This document shows positions 26,921 to 37,296 of a stretch of DNA of 64,000 bases, in pieces (position 1 is the stretch's first letter; every line of letters starts with the position of its first letter). Made by a program: the position numbers and the translations under genes. This stretch comes from Aulostomus chinensis (Eukaryota > Chordata > Actinopteri > Syngnathiformes > Aulostomidae). The DNA lies in NCBI GenBank assembly GCA_037954235.1, contig JBBMOA010000001.1:18928643-18992642 (forward strand), in the 5' to 3' direction. A model generated the notes under the pieces. That model ran no database searches. It was not told the DNA's origin and saw nothing but the letters and a program-made list of their open reading frames with translations.

Positions 26921-27577
26921 GACAATTGCAGGGATTTTGTTTTACAGCAAACTGGTTTTCGGTACATACCGCTAATTATCTCCTAATGCAGGTTGTGGGG
27001 GCAGCAGATAAACAGACAAATCAACAATAACATACACTTAAAGCAGCATAAAGCCTCAGTAGAGATAAAGAAGAGCCTTGATGTGGAAACAAAATCACTG
27101 AGAACTTTAAGTGTACAGAACGTTTAATAAAAGACAAGTTTATAAAGAACAGTTAAAAGGAGTGTGGATGGCTGTTTACACTTTAATTCAGCTGTAGAAG
27201 AAGAAGAAGAACTTCACTGTAAAAATTCATCCTGTATGTTACAGCCGGCCCTCCCGGACATCGGAAGTCCAACTAGTCCGTTGCATAGCAACCGTGTATT
27301 TGCTTCAGTGGTGCCCACAGCACAGCAGCCTGCCTGAGCAGGACCACTCTGTCTGTGTAGGAGCAGGCATGGGCAGAATGGGCAAAGGACGTTTTTCCAT
27401 TGTGTTGTCTCAAGTTTCCTGAGCTGAGGAGCTTTAGCAACCAACTCAGCAAAATTAATGTCTCTACAATGTGTGTTTTCATGTGTGTTCTCATAATTAT
27501 TTGCTGTGTAAACACATTGTCTACACAGACCATAATCCACTCACTTTCCTTCAGGGTTCAGTGCCAGGTCGTGACAA

Positions 27578-28431
27578 ATGGTTTCTCTCAAGTGGAAAAC
27601 GGACTCCACACCTGATCATGTACTGCAAGCTAATAGCGTGGCTATGGCTAGCGAAGAAACAACAGGTGCTAGCCTGATAGCAAGCCAAGACCAAGTCCTG
27701 ACCGCTATCCAAGCAATGAAAGAAGATTTCACGACAAGATTTGACGGACTACTGAACGCAATACAAAGTGTGAAAAGCGAATTGAACGAGGTCATTATGC
27801 GGGTCACGGAAGCGGAGGACAGAATCAGCTCCAATGACGATGATATCGCATCTCTGCTAGCTCAAAATGCTACCATGAAAACGACCGTGGAGAAGCTGGC
27901 GCTTAAAGTTGACGACCTGGAAAACCGCAGCCGCCGCTCCAACCTTCGTCTGCTGGGCCTCCCCGAAAAGAAAGAAGGGTCTGACTCGTGCACATTTCTG
28001 GAGAAATGGTTAACCGATGTGCTCGGAGCGGACAACTTTCCGGGGCCGCTCGTGATCGAGAGAGCACACCGAATCGGCCAAATCAACGTAACTGACAAAC
28101 AATCAACAGGGCAACCCAGAACAGTGATAATGAAGTTCCTTAACTATGCAGACAAGAAGTAATGAAGGCTGCCAGGACGAAGGGCCCGCTGTTACTCGAC
28201 AATCAGAGGATCATGCTCCTTCCCGACGTTTCCGCCGACTTGCTTAGACGGAGGAAAATCTTCGACCAAGTGAAGAAGGATTTGGCTTCTCTCAGCATTC
28301 CAGATCTACGGTTTGGGATTATTCACACGGCTAAACTCCTGGTTACCCTCCAAGGGAAACGGCACGTATTCGACACCTCGGCAGCAGCAGAGAAATTTAT
28401 ATTGGGACTACAACGAGCAGGCTGTGGGTAA
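27578..28431 (+). pseudogene. LINE ORF1 protein, frameshifted
   Basis: The first part (27,578-28,162, 194 aa) has a coiled coil at roughly residues 40-115, then the RRM-like core typical of L1 ORF1 (ENRSRRSNLRLLGLPEK, residues about 116-132) and FLEKWLTDVLG. ORF1 proteins trimerise and bind the element's RNA in the cytoplasm. The frame then hits TAA at 28,160-28,162. The remaining C-terminal domain (28,162-28,431, 89 aa: GPLLLDNQRIMLLPDVSA) continues in another frame, which fits loss of one base near 28,156. The stop and the next ATG overlap as TAATG. The true start may be a later Met such as the one in VAMASEETTG. Confidence 0.85.
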
Positions 28432-28996
28432 ATACTAATATCGCCTTATTGACACTAACACAGCTTGGTCTGCTGTATTTTTTTTCTTTTCTATCTTTTT
28501 GGCATAATAGGTAACGAGCAGAACTGTGCAAAAACTCTAATATGCCTTTATAACACTACTGCTCGGCTTATGTTGGTTTATGTTTGGCCTCTAAGTATAC
28601 AGTGGACTGTAACCTTGTGAAGCTGCTTGCAGGCTAATAACTGATTTATAATGTTTGGTTGTCTTAGCTTTTCAACATTTTTGCTTACATTTTTTTTTTT
28701 CCTGGAGGGCTTGGCCTATTGTGTTAGGCATGCTGTTCCTCGCCACGCTGACGGCTGGTGTGGACCAGCAAAGCGCCATGGTTGGGCCCCGTTACGGGCT
28801 CCTCGGGATTCACATATTGTGGGGTGGGGGGGTGTTTTTCAGTTGGGGAAATTCACCCAGTTATTGTTCAAATGTTCTTTCTCTGTTTGTTGTAGTTGCG
28901 CATCTCTGTAGTCCCCCCCCCCCCTTTCTTTGTGTTTTGGTGTAGTTCCTGTTAGCAGCCAACTTAACTTTATCCAAGAACGAGAAGAAACAGTTT

Positions 28997-31900
28997 ATGA
29001 CGTCTGAACTTCAGTTTACCTCTTGGAATGTAAGAGGTCTAAATAGCCTTGTCAAGCTAAAACAAGTCATGGGTAGGATACGACATTTAAAAGCTAAGAT
29101 AGTCTTCCTCCAGGAGACCCTTTTAATCTCGGAGGAAATTGTCAGGGTGAGAAGGAGATGGCATGGTCAGGTGTTTTCAGCATCCTTCAGCTCTCACTCA
29201 CGTGGAGTAACCACCCTTATACATAAATCATTACCTTTTCAACTTATCAATGTTACTCAAGATAAATTTGGCAGATATCTTATTATCCAATGCCAAATTT
29301 TCTCAATCAGACTAAACCTGGTTAATGTATATGGGACAAATAATGACGACCCCACCTTTTTCAGAAATCTTTTCTTATCACAAGCCACTTTATCTGGTCA
29401 CCTTGTCATTGGTGGGGATTTCAACTGTGTACTTCAACCACAACTGGATAGGTCTACTGGGGTAGACACCTCACACAGTCAAACAAGGAAAGAGTTATTT
29501 CTGTGTATGAAGGATTTGAACTTGATTGATGTGTGGAGAAATATGTATCCCAACAAACAAAATTACTCCTACTACTCTAGTACCTACCAGACCTTCTCGA
29601 GAATTGACTATTTTCTAATCTCAGCCGAATTAAGACCCCAAATTACAAAATCCTGGTATGACAGTATCTTAATTTCAGATCATGCCTCAACCTCATTTAT
29701 ATTCAGACTGCCTGGCAGGTTACACCACTCTTTAAGATGGCGCCTGCAAACAAGCTGGCTGAGAGACCCTGAATTTATAAAATTTATTGGTACACAAATT
29801 GATCTGTTTTTTGAATACAACACTGACCAAACATCCGCGTCTGTAAGGTGGGAAGCTTTTAAAGCCTTTTTAAGAGGCCAAATGATAAGCTTTACAAGCT
29901 TTAAGTCCAAATCCCAAAGACTAGAAATGGAACACCTTGAAAAAAAAAAAAAAGAAATTGAAAACCAAATTGACCAGAATCCTAACCATCATCAAACTAT
30001 GGAGCTCCATAAACTGAGGGCGAGGTATAATGCTTTATCCACAAATAAGGCTACAAGGAGCCTGTTAAAACTAAAACAATCCTTTTATGAGCAAGGTGAA
30101 AAGGCCAGCAAATTGTTGGCATGGCGCATTAAACAGATGCAAACAGAAAGAACAATAAACTCAGTTCAAACAGACAAAGGGGTGTTAACTTCTGACCCAG
30201 TTGACATTAACAACACATTTCTAAATTTCTATCATAGATTATATCAATCTGAATACTCAGATTTAGCTACAAACCACCAAAACAACTTTCTAGACTCTCT
30301 AGATCTTGTCCCCTTGGATGAGGACTCTGTGGGCTCTCTGGAATTTAATCTTGGTGCCAGGGATTTGTCCGAGGCTATATCCAATTTGAAAGGAGGAAAG
30401 ACTCCTGGGCCAGATGGGATACCAGTTGAAATATATAAAATATTTGAATCTAAACTGATACCACCACTACTTGAAATGTATCAAGAATCATTCAATAATG
30501 GAGTCCTTCCTCTCTCTCCTAATATGGCAACAATTACATTACTATTGAAACCTGGGAAGTCACCGGACCAATGCGGATCTTACAGGCCAATATCCCTCAT
30601 CAATTATGACCTTAAAATATTGTCTAAAATACTGGCTATGAAGTTGGAACGTATTTTACCCAAATTGATCCACTCGGACCAGAATGGATTTATACAGGGA
30701 AGGCAGGGCTTTCATAATTTAAGGAGAGTACTTAATATTCTCTTTGAGAGGTCTGGGATCCCTGGCTACGCTGTCCTGTCGTTGGACGCAGAGAAGGCCT
30801 TCGATAGGATAGAGTGGTCGTATTTGTTTGAAGTCCTACAGAGGTTTGGTATTAAGGAAAATTTCCTTAGGTGGATTCGCCTTCTCTACTCTAACCCGCA
30901 AGCTGAAACTTTGACCAATGGCCTGGCTTCTAACTCTTTCAACCTTAATCGAGGCACAAGACAGGGTTGCCCCTTATCTCCCCTGTTATTTACCCTTGCT
31001 ATCGAGCTCCTGGCCATGGCAATCCGTAATCATGACATTATAAAGGGAATAACAGTTGGTGGTACTGAACACCGCATAGCCCTTTATGCGGATGATGTTA
31101 TTCTATTCTGCTCCGATTTAAAACAAACCTTGCCAGCCTTGCTAAATTTGGCACAGGCTTTTGGGCTCTTCTCAGGTTATAAAATAAATCATAGTAAATC
31201 TGTAATAATGTTTTTGACAGAAAGAGAGAGACTCAGCCCTCCAGTTTTGACTCCATTTGTAATATCAAAAGAAGGATTTAATTATCTAGGAGTTAAAATC
31301 ATGCCAGATGTTAATGAAATTATCTCAGCGAACTATAACCCCCTTACAGATGCTGTTACACAGCTTATAAATAGGTGGACAAAATTACCTATTTCTTTGA
31401 TTGGACGCATTAATATCCTAAAAATGACAGTTTTGCCCAAATACTTATACCTCTTCCAAACAATCCCACTCTCTCCTCCTCTCTCTCTCTTCCAATCTTT
31501 GAAGAAAATATTTTCAAACTTCATATGGAACAATAAGCGACCAAGACTTAGGCTTTCCTTGCTCTATCTTCCATACGACAGAGGTGGGTTGAAGCTACCA
31601 AATTTCTTGTGGTATTACTGGGCAGCTCAGATGAGGGCAAGCATGTTTTATTTTGGTGAGGATCACCCCCCAGTGTGGGTAACGATTGAATCTCACTCGA
31701 TTTCACTTCCTTTAAATCTTTATATATACTCGGCAGAGGTAAAAAGATTGATCAAACAGACAAAAAATCCCGTTCTGAAGAATTCAATAACGATTTGGCA
31801 TAAGGTTTTAGCATATACTGATGTAACACAACAACTATCACCATTTTCTCCTATTTTTGGCAATGACAACTTCCAACCAGGCAGGGCAGACTCAGGCTTT

Positions 31901-32776
31901 AAACTTTGGTCCACTAAAGGTATATCTAAGGTGGCTGATCTTTACATTGGCAGTAAATTTATGTCATTTGAAGAACTCAAAGCCACATACGATATTCCCA
32001 CAAAACACTTTTTCAAATATCTCCAATTACAAAGTTTTATAATGTCTAGACAGGGTAGTAGTTTGGAGCTTCCCCCTTTCTCTTCATTGGAAGAAATAAT
32101 TTTAAAACACTGTCAAGGTAGGGGACAAGTGACCATATTATATGACCTATTCATCAGCAAGTGCAAAGAATCTTCTAACAATACCTTCCAAGCATGGAGG
32201 ATGGACTTACAGAGAATATAACACAGGAGGAATGGACACAGGCTTGCTCATTCGTTCAAACTCAAACTGCAAACACACTCCAAATTACTACAATATAAGT
32301 GGTTAAGCAGGCAGTATATTACTCCAGCTAGGCTACGCCACTTTAACCCTAATATTCCTGACACGTGTATTAAATGCAATCACCAGAAAGGGTCATTGAT
32401 TCATTGTATGTGGGAATGCCCCCAAATTTCTTGTTTTTGGGGAAAGGTTGTGGATCTAGTCAGTCGCATTATTGGTAAAGAGGTTCCATGTAACCCTAAA
32501 ACATGCATTCTAAATATTTACCCGGATGATTTTGTCGCTTCAAAAAGCCTAAGATCCCTCCTGAATATTTGTTTTCTTGAAGCTAAAAGGTGTATTGCCC
32601 GTTCTTGGAAGGATCAATCTATCAGTGGAATTTCTCAGTGGTTGAAAGGAATGTCCTTTAATTTTGCCCTTGAAAATTTAAGTTATTTCACTAAAAATAA
32701 ATTGGAAAAATTCTGGAAGATTTGGCATATTTTTTACAACTATCTGGAACAGAATGACATACAAACTGAGGCTTAG
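28997..32776 (+). pseudogene. LINE ORF2 (endonuclease and reverse transcriptase), one in-frame stop
   Basis: The first 1,074 codons are open. Residues 1-235 form an APE-type endonuclease with N11, E40, Y112, the GGDFN motif (D141, N143), SRIDYF and a terminal SDH. The reverse transcriptase follows with KTPGPDG, SYRPISL, LDAEKAFDRIEW, RQGCPLSP and the catalytic YADD at residues 697-700. A TAA at 32,219-32,221 interrupts the frame. The same frame then stays open to 32,776 and encodes the C-terminal Cys/His motif (CIKC, then HCMWEC). Near the stop, the words ITQEEW appear in the next frame, which suggests two small compensating indels between about 32,205 and 32,255. The whole is about 1,259 codons, normal for Tx1/L1 elements. 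The product would nick DNA and copy the element's RNA in the nucleus. Confidence 0.9.
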
Positions 32777-32916
32777 ATTGGAAAACTGAATTGATTGTAA
32801 ACGGCTTTTTTTTTCTCCTGTGTCCCTTTCTACCTTTGTATCCTAATTTATACATTTGTTTATTGTTATTTGCCCATTCTGTTTGTCATGTCCTTGTATT
32901 TGTTTATCCCAAAATA

Positions 32917-32944
32917 TAATAAAGAGATGTTTGAAAAAAAAAAA
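32917..32944 (+). terminator. LINE polyadenylation signal and A-tail
   Basis: AATAAA lies in CCCAAAATATAATAAAGAG, about 15 bases before an A-tract of 11 that marks the 3' end of the inserted LINE copy. Confidence 0.75.
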
Positions 32945-33048
32945 GAACTGCACAAACCAGGTTCAAGCTGGACTTTGGACCCTGGTATCTGCAACGACTC
33001 CATCAACTCCTAATCTAGCAGCTCTGCTGGGTCCAACTATTTTACAGT

Positions 33049-33175
33049 GACAGTCCTGCAGAGTGACATCACTGACATGACTGGATGACTTCAGTCATGT
33101 GACTGGATGACTTCAGTCACGTGACTGAAGTCATCCAGTCATGTCAGTGATGTCACTCTGCAGGACAGTCACTGC
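33049..33175. repeat. Perfect CACGTG palindrome upstream of gene A
   Basis: Bases 33,101-33,140 are a perfect 40 bp palindrome centred on TCACGTGA. Beyond it, GTGACATCACTGACATGACT on the left (after one extra 22 bp unit) and its reverse complement on the right extend the dyad to about 120 bp. It lies 130-250 bases before the start codon of the arm A coiled-coil gene. CACGTG is the canonical E-box bound by bHLH factors; any regulatory role is inference. Confidence 0.85.
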
Positions 33176-33299
33176 CATCACATTATAGAAAAGAACCCAG
33201 ACTCCACATTTATGGGGCAGTTTTGGTCTTTAAACACTTGACAGTTCCAGGAGATTTAGTCTGGCTCAAGATCTTCAGATCAACCCAGGACAGAAGGAT

Positions 33300-35315
33300 A
33301 TGACTCCATTGGATTGTATCGTTGGAGCATTCAGAGATCTGGTGGATCTCAGTAGGAGCTGTATTTATCCACTGAATGATCCTGGTCAATGTGATCCTGC
33401 TTCTCCATCTCTAAGGCTGACAGAGCAGGAGGACCTGACTGAGAAGAAAGCTGCCCTTGAGCAGCTTCAGTCTCTGAGTGACAACACACAGGCAGAAAAC
33501 CAGAATTTGAGGGAACAAGTTTCTACTCTTGAACGTGAGAATAAAAGAGCAATCCAGGAGTTACAGAACCTCACTGCTGTGGTGGCCAACCTCAAAATGG
33601 TCCAGGACAAGAACCAGACTCAGATAGAAGATCTGAACGCAACAGTCCACAGTCTTCAGCGTGAGGGGAGGAAGGTTGATGGAGAGAACAATGAGCTCAG
33701 AAAAGAGCTGACCCAGGTTCAGTCTCTGAGGGAGAGTGAACAGGTGGAGATGAAATGTCTTGAGGAAGACCTGACTGAGAAGAAAAGTGCACTTGATCAG
33801 CTTCAGTCTCTGTGTGACAAGAGATGGACAGAAAACCAGAATTTGTGGGGACAGGTTTCTAGTCTTGGACAAGAGAAGATCATTGCATATCAGCTGGTAG
33901 AGAACATGTCTGCCATGGTGGGCAACCTTGAATCTGTGAGGGAGGAGAACATGACTCAGATCAGAGACCTGAACACACAAGTCCACAATCTTCAGCTTGA
34001 GGTGAAGATGGTTTACAAGGAGAAGTGTGACCTCAAGTGTGAGCTCAACTCCATCCAGGCAGAGAAGAACAAAATGAGAGAAGAACTCACTGAGAAGAAG
34101 ACGACTCTTGAACAGCTGAGGTCCCAGAGTGAGGAGAGACAGGCAGAAAATGGATGTTTGAGGAGACGAGTTTCTACTGCATCTCAGGAGACAGAGACCT
34201 TCACTGCTGCGTTGGCCCACCTTGAATCAAGGAAGGACCAGGACCCCACAAAGACTGGCAGTCTGAACGGTGAAGTTCAGAGTCTTCTATGTGCAGTGAG
34301 AACACAAAAGAAGAAAGGGAACAGTGCTCATTGGGAAATCCTGGGAAATCTTCATGATTTAAAAAGCTGTTTGAAAGAGGAAAATCATGGCCTTCAAGCG
34401 AAGGTCCAGCAAACTTCTGAAGAGCAAACAGACTCTCCCCTACGTCCAGCCAGAGAAGAGCAAGCAGACTCTCCCCTACGTCCAGCCAGAGAAGAGCAAG
34501 CAGACTCTCCCCTACGTCCAGCCAGAGAAGAGAGAACAGACTCTCCCCTATGTCCAGCCAGAGAAGAGCAAGCAGACTCTCCCCTACGTCCAGCCAGAGA
34601 AGAGAGAACAGACTCTCCCCTATGTCCAGCCAGAGAAGAGCAAGCAGACTCTCCCCTACGTCCAGCCAGAGAAGAGCAAGCAGACTCTCCCCTACGTCCA
34701 GCCAGAGAAGAGCAAACAGACTGTCCCCTACGTAGAGCGAGAGAAGAGCAAACAGACTCTCCCCTACATCCAGCCAGAGAAGAGCAAGCAGACTCTCCCC
34801 TACATCCAGCCAGAGAAGAGCAAACAGACTCTCCCCTACGTCCAGCCAGAGAAGAGCAAACAGACTCTCTCCTACGTCCAGCCAGAGAAGAGCAAACAGA
34901 CTCTCCCCTATGTCCAGCCAGAGAAGAGCAAACAGACTGTCTCCTACGTCCAGCCAGAGAAGAACAAGCAGACTCTCCCCTACGTCCTGCCACAGAAGAG
35001 CAAGCAAACTCTCCCCTACGTCCTGCCACAGAAGAGCAAGCAGACTCTCCCCTATGTCCAGCCAGAGAAGAGCAAGCAGACGCTCTCACATGTTCTTCTG
35101 CAGAGGAGCGATGGGATTCTGCTGCATGTCCTGCAACTGAAAAGCAGAATGATGGGGGCACCCTGGAGACTGGACCTGCTCGGGGTCAAACCAGAGGTCT
35201 ACTGTGCCGTGTGACATCTGGTGTAGAAGATGCTCTGTTTATGTTCATAGTTTCTTCTTTGTGTGCTTTTCCTCAACTCTGTTTTCTTTGTTTGTTATAT
35301 ATGATGATACCTTGA
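33300..35315 (+). CDS. Coiled-coil protein with 12-residue tandem repeats and hydrophobic C-terminus (copy A)
   Basis: A single open frame of 671 codons follows an in-frame TAA at 33,231-33,233; the ATG at 33,300 is the first Met and is kept in copy B. Residues 1-40 are non-repetitive. Residues about 42-373 are strongly heptad-like and carry three internal repeats starting DLTEKKAALEQL, DLTEKKSALDQL and ELTEKKTTLEQL. Residues 374-589 are 18 copies of a 12-residue unit (EEQADSPLRPAR). The last 30 residues are hydrophobic (ALFMFIVSSLCAFPQLCFLC) and end in MMIP, which looks like a tail anchor. I do not recognise the family. Length, composition and intact state suggest a dimeric rod tethered to a membrane, but this is inference. 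No introns are apparent. It could also belong to an undescribed mobile element or be a retrogene. Confidence 0.65.
   Translation: MTPLDCIVGAFRDLVDLSRSCIYPLNDPGQCDPASPSLRLTEQEDLTEKKAALEQLQSLSDNTQAENQNLREQVSTLERENKRAIQELQNLTAVVANLKMVQDKNQTQIEDLNATVHSLQREGRKVDGENNELRKELTQVQSLRESEQVEMKCLEEDLTEKKSALDQLQSLCDKRWTENQNLWGQVSSLGQEKIIAYQLVENMSAMVGNLESVREENMTQIRDLNTQVHNLQLEVKMVYKEKCDLKCELNSIQAEKNKMREELTEKKTTLEQLRSQSEERQAENGCLRRRVSTASQETETFTAALAHLESRKDQDPTKTGSLNGEVQSLLCAVRTQKKKGNSAHWEILGNLHDLKSCLKEENHGLQAKVQQTSEEQTDSPLRPAREEQADSPLRPAREEQADSPLRPAREERTDSPLCPAREEQADSPLRPAREERTDSPLCPAREEQADSPLRPAREEQADSPLRPAREEQTDCPLRRAREEQTDSPLHPAREEQADSPLHPAREEQTDSPLRPAREEQTDSLLRPAREEQTDSPLCPAREEQTDCLLRPAREEQADSPLRPATEEQANSPLRPATEEQADSPLCPAREEQADALTCSSAEERWDSAACPATEKQNDGGTLETGPARGQTRGLLCRVTSGVEDALFMFIVSSLCAFPQLCFLCLLYMMIP
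34419..35066 (+). repeat. 36 bp coding minisatellite (18 units)
   Basis: Eighteen 36 bp units (core GACTCTCCCCTACGTCCAGC) encode the 12-residue repeat of copy A. Variants alternate Ala/Thr at position 4 and Arg/Cys/His at position 9. Because 36 is a multiple of three and the unit lacks stops, most other frames are also open and give false long ORFs on both strands. Confidence 0.95.
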
Positions 35316-35389
35316 TCACCACAGCAGTTGATCCCAGCTTGATTAGCTGAGTGCTTTGCAGTCTAAAGCACTTTAGTGATACCTGTGGG

Positions 35390-35560
35390 GTCCCTTATCC
35401 TCCCTGACCAAAGGGATTCAGCCTCACTGAAGGAGAGTGAACCTTCCAGGTTGCAGCTCCTAGACTCTGGAACGCTCTCCCACTGGACATGAGGACGCTG
35501 TGGACACCTTCAGAAAGAAGCTAAAGACCCATTTGTTTAGTAATATTATTGTTCATGATG
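35390..35560 (+). mobile_element. LINE-derived fragment downstream of copy A
   Basis: The stretch CTCCTAGACTCTGGAACGCT then CTCCCACTGGACATGAGGAC and TTCAGAAAGAAGCTAAAGAC encodes a text like LRLWNALPL...FRKKLKTHLF, found near the C-terminus of L2/Rex1-like reverse transcriptase ORFs. It is repeated inverted at about 50,700-50,870 in arm B. Confidence 0.6.
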
Positions 35561-35880
35561 GAATCGTGCCTCCTTACCTGCCCACACAGGTCAAGAGGTC
35601 AAATGATTCCCTGTTTAAAACAGCTCTTCATCACATGGATGTGCATCCCAACAGTCAGAGCTCACAGATGCTCCTATTCCCTCCAGTGGGAGGCACTAGG
35701 AGTGACTGATGAGGGTCAGGGGGGTCAGGCTAGTCCAGATAGTGGGTCTGTATGAGGTTGTTAGGGAGGGATAAGGTAGTGGCAGAGTTCAGGCTGTAGT
35801 TGTGCTCCAACAGTTGAGACAAGGCAGGACAAAAAATGACCTCCTGATGGCGTTAGGAGTGATTCTTACAAGAACCAATC

Positions 35881-35886
35881 AATAAA
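35881..35886 (+). promoter_or_regulatory. Candidate polyadenylation signal after copy A
   Basis: AATAAA lies 566 bases after the copy A stop codon. The matching place in arm B (about 50,382-50,387) reads AGTGAC in the sense direction, so copy B lacks it. It may be the 3' signal of the LINE relic just upstream rather than of the gene. Confidence 0.4.
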
Positions 35887-36009
35887 AGTGGGTGGTGACC
35901 TGCTCATGTGACGCTTGTGTTGATGATTACTGGGTCTCCTCCATGCTCATTTATCATGAATGAATCCCTCTGAGTAAAACACCTGATGACTCCTGAGTTG
36001 GTTCACAAA

Positions 36010-36010
<1 letters not shown>

Positions 36011-36076
<66 letters not shown>
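36011..36076 (+). repeat. (TG)n microsatellite, arm A
   Basis: Thirty-three TG units. The mirrored tract in arm B is about half as long. Confidence 0.95.
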
Positions 36077-36078
<2 letters not shown>

Positions 36079-36661
36079 CAATAACTACAAGTTGTCTATG
36101 TATAGATCAAACAGTTATTCATCAATTGGATACATTGAGAGTGGAAGTTCAGGTTTCCTGTAATTCAGTTTGCAGACAACACAGAAAACTGCCCCTGACC
36201 CCTCCCCTCATTCTGGAGGCTTTAACATGAAAATGAAAATGCTGAGAGACACAAATGCGAATCAGGGTATTTGACCAGAGGTGACATATTATTTAATGCT
36301 TTTCTTGTTATATTTGTTATATATGTTCTGTATGGTTATATTTGTTATGGTTGTTATGGAGTTGATTGTTATTATCTCTTTTTCTTGTGTCTTTGTCTTT
36401 GTCGTCCTCCCCTTCGTCCGTCCTGGATTTTTGACCTTGGTTGCAGGAAGCCTGTGACCTCAACTCCTTTTTCTGTGTTGCTGAACGTAGAGCCTTGCTT
36501 CATTGTGCTAGCTAAAGTGTGATCCTCCCTGCTAATTCCTTATTTCATTGACTAATTACCCACCAAAAATTAATACCTTCTTGCTTTATTTGGCTGAAGT
36601 TTAAAAGACCATCATTCTGGTAGCAACAGTCTTTCTGCCTTGTAAACACGCTAAGCTAACG

Positions 36662-36844
36662 ATGGCTTCTCCCTCTTGTTCTCCTCTCTCCTGCTCAGGG
36701 TGCCACATGTTTTGTTCCTCCTCTGCCTCCTTTAGTGAAACTGATAAGTGTGTTAAATGTAGTTTTTTTGTTGTGTTGGAGGTGAGGCTTAGCCATGTTG
36801 AATTGGACCTGCAGCGGCTCTGCACCAAAAGCTGCGAGAGCTAG
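36662..36844 (+). pseudogene. Zinc-motif N-terminal fragment, probably a retroelement ORF1
   Basis: A 60-codon frame starts MASPSCSPLSCSGCHMFC and contains CSGC and CVKC cysteine pairs followed by a short helix (VRLSHVELDLQRL). This resembles the N-terminus of ORF1-like proteins of fish CR1/L2-type elements; the assignment is from memory and tentative. The arm B copy (about 49,441-49,640, minus strand) has one T fewer in a T-run and is frameshifted. Confidence 0.45.
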
Positions 36845-36884
36845 CCAGCCCTCACTAGCTGGTGCAGACCACCTTAGCTTAGCT

Positions 36885-36966
36885 CCTAGCTTAGGCCCAA
36901 CTAGCGCTCCCCCAGCAGCTCCCAAGCATCTGGGAGAGCGCCAAGAAAAGTTGGGCCTAAGCTAGG
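36885..36966. repeat. 82 bp hairpin with 18 bp perfect arms
   Basis: The 18 bp arm CCTAGCTTAGGCCCAACT (36,885-36,902) is perfectly inverted at 36,949-36,966. Inside it, GCGCTCCC and GGGAGAGCGC also pair. The arm B counterpart (about 49,346-49,427) keeps both arms. It could be a small foldback element or just a structured part of the retroelement relic. Confidence 0.8.
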
Positions 36967-37223
36967 ATGTGCTTGCTCATGAAGAATTGTTGAGTGTAAA
37001 TTCATTTAAGGAGTGTTGAACTGGACCTGTTCTACTTGTAAAGTGTAACTTTAGTTGTTATTTGGTGCTTTCCAGGGTTATGACTTGACTACATTGCAGC
37101 TTTGACCTGAGCAGGTGTTCATCCTCATCTCAGTAACAGGGGACACTTTATCACACCAGTGGACAAACATCAGCATTCATCACCCAGCAGCTCCTCTGAT
37201 CAACAGAAAAAGTTAAAGTATTC

Positions 37224-37296
37224 TGGAGAATGAGGGCATCGATCCCTCTACCTCTCACATGCTAAGCGAGCGCTCTACCATTTGAGCTAATTGCCC
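37224..37296 (-). tRNA. tRNA-Ala(AGC)
   Basis: The 73 nt minus-strand sequence matches vertebrate tRNA-Ala(AGC) almost throughout: A box TTAGCTCAAATGGTAGAGCG, anticodon loop TTAGCAT (AGC), T-arm GGGATCGATGCCC-like and discriminator A. The acceptor stem has one C-C mismatch (GGGCAAT against ATTCTCC). A run of five T on the minus strand (37,207-37,211) lies 12 bases after the 3' end, a proper Pol III terminator. The sequence is absent at the matching place in arm B (about 49,095). Confidence 0.85.

Larger units (their letters stand above)
27218..32943 (+). mobile_element. Nearly full-length L1/Tx1-type LINE
   Basis: This non-LTR retrotransposon has both ORFs in order: ORF1 at 27,578-28,431 and ORF2 at 28,997-32,776. 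A 3' UTR follows, ending in an AATAAA signal and an A-tract at about 32,933-32,944. Just after the A-tract is AGAACTGCAC (32,944-32,953). AGAACTTCAC occurs at 27,208-27,217, so a 10 bp target-site duplication with one mismatch is possible and would put the 5' end near 27,218. That end is tentative. Each ORF carries a small lesion, so the copy is probably inactive but fairly young. Confidence 0.88.

Noticed and set aside
33561..34220. 219-codon minus-strand ORF opposite the coiled-coil region (and 52,164-52,973 in arm B)
   Set aside because: Leu/His-rich antisense shadow of a Glu/Lys/Gln-rich coiled coil, not an independent gene.
34201..35161. Long minus-strand ORFs (255-268 aa) and plus-strand ORFs over the 36 bp VNTR, and their arm B equivalents
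   Set aside because: They exist because the repeat has no stops in most frames; outside the repeat they soon end and lack any conserved domain.
36011..36230. Cys-Val repeat ORFs over CA/GT tracts
   Set aside because: They are translations of dinucleotide microsatellites.
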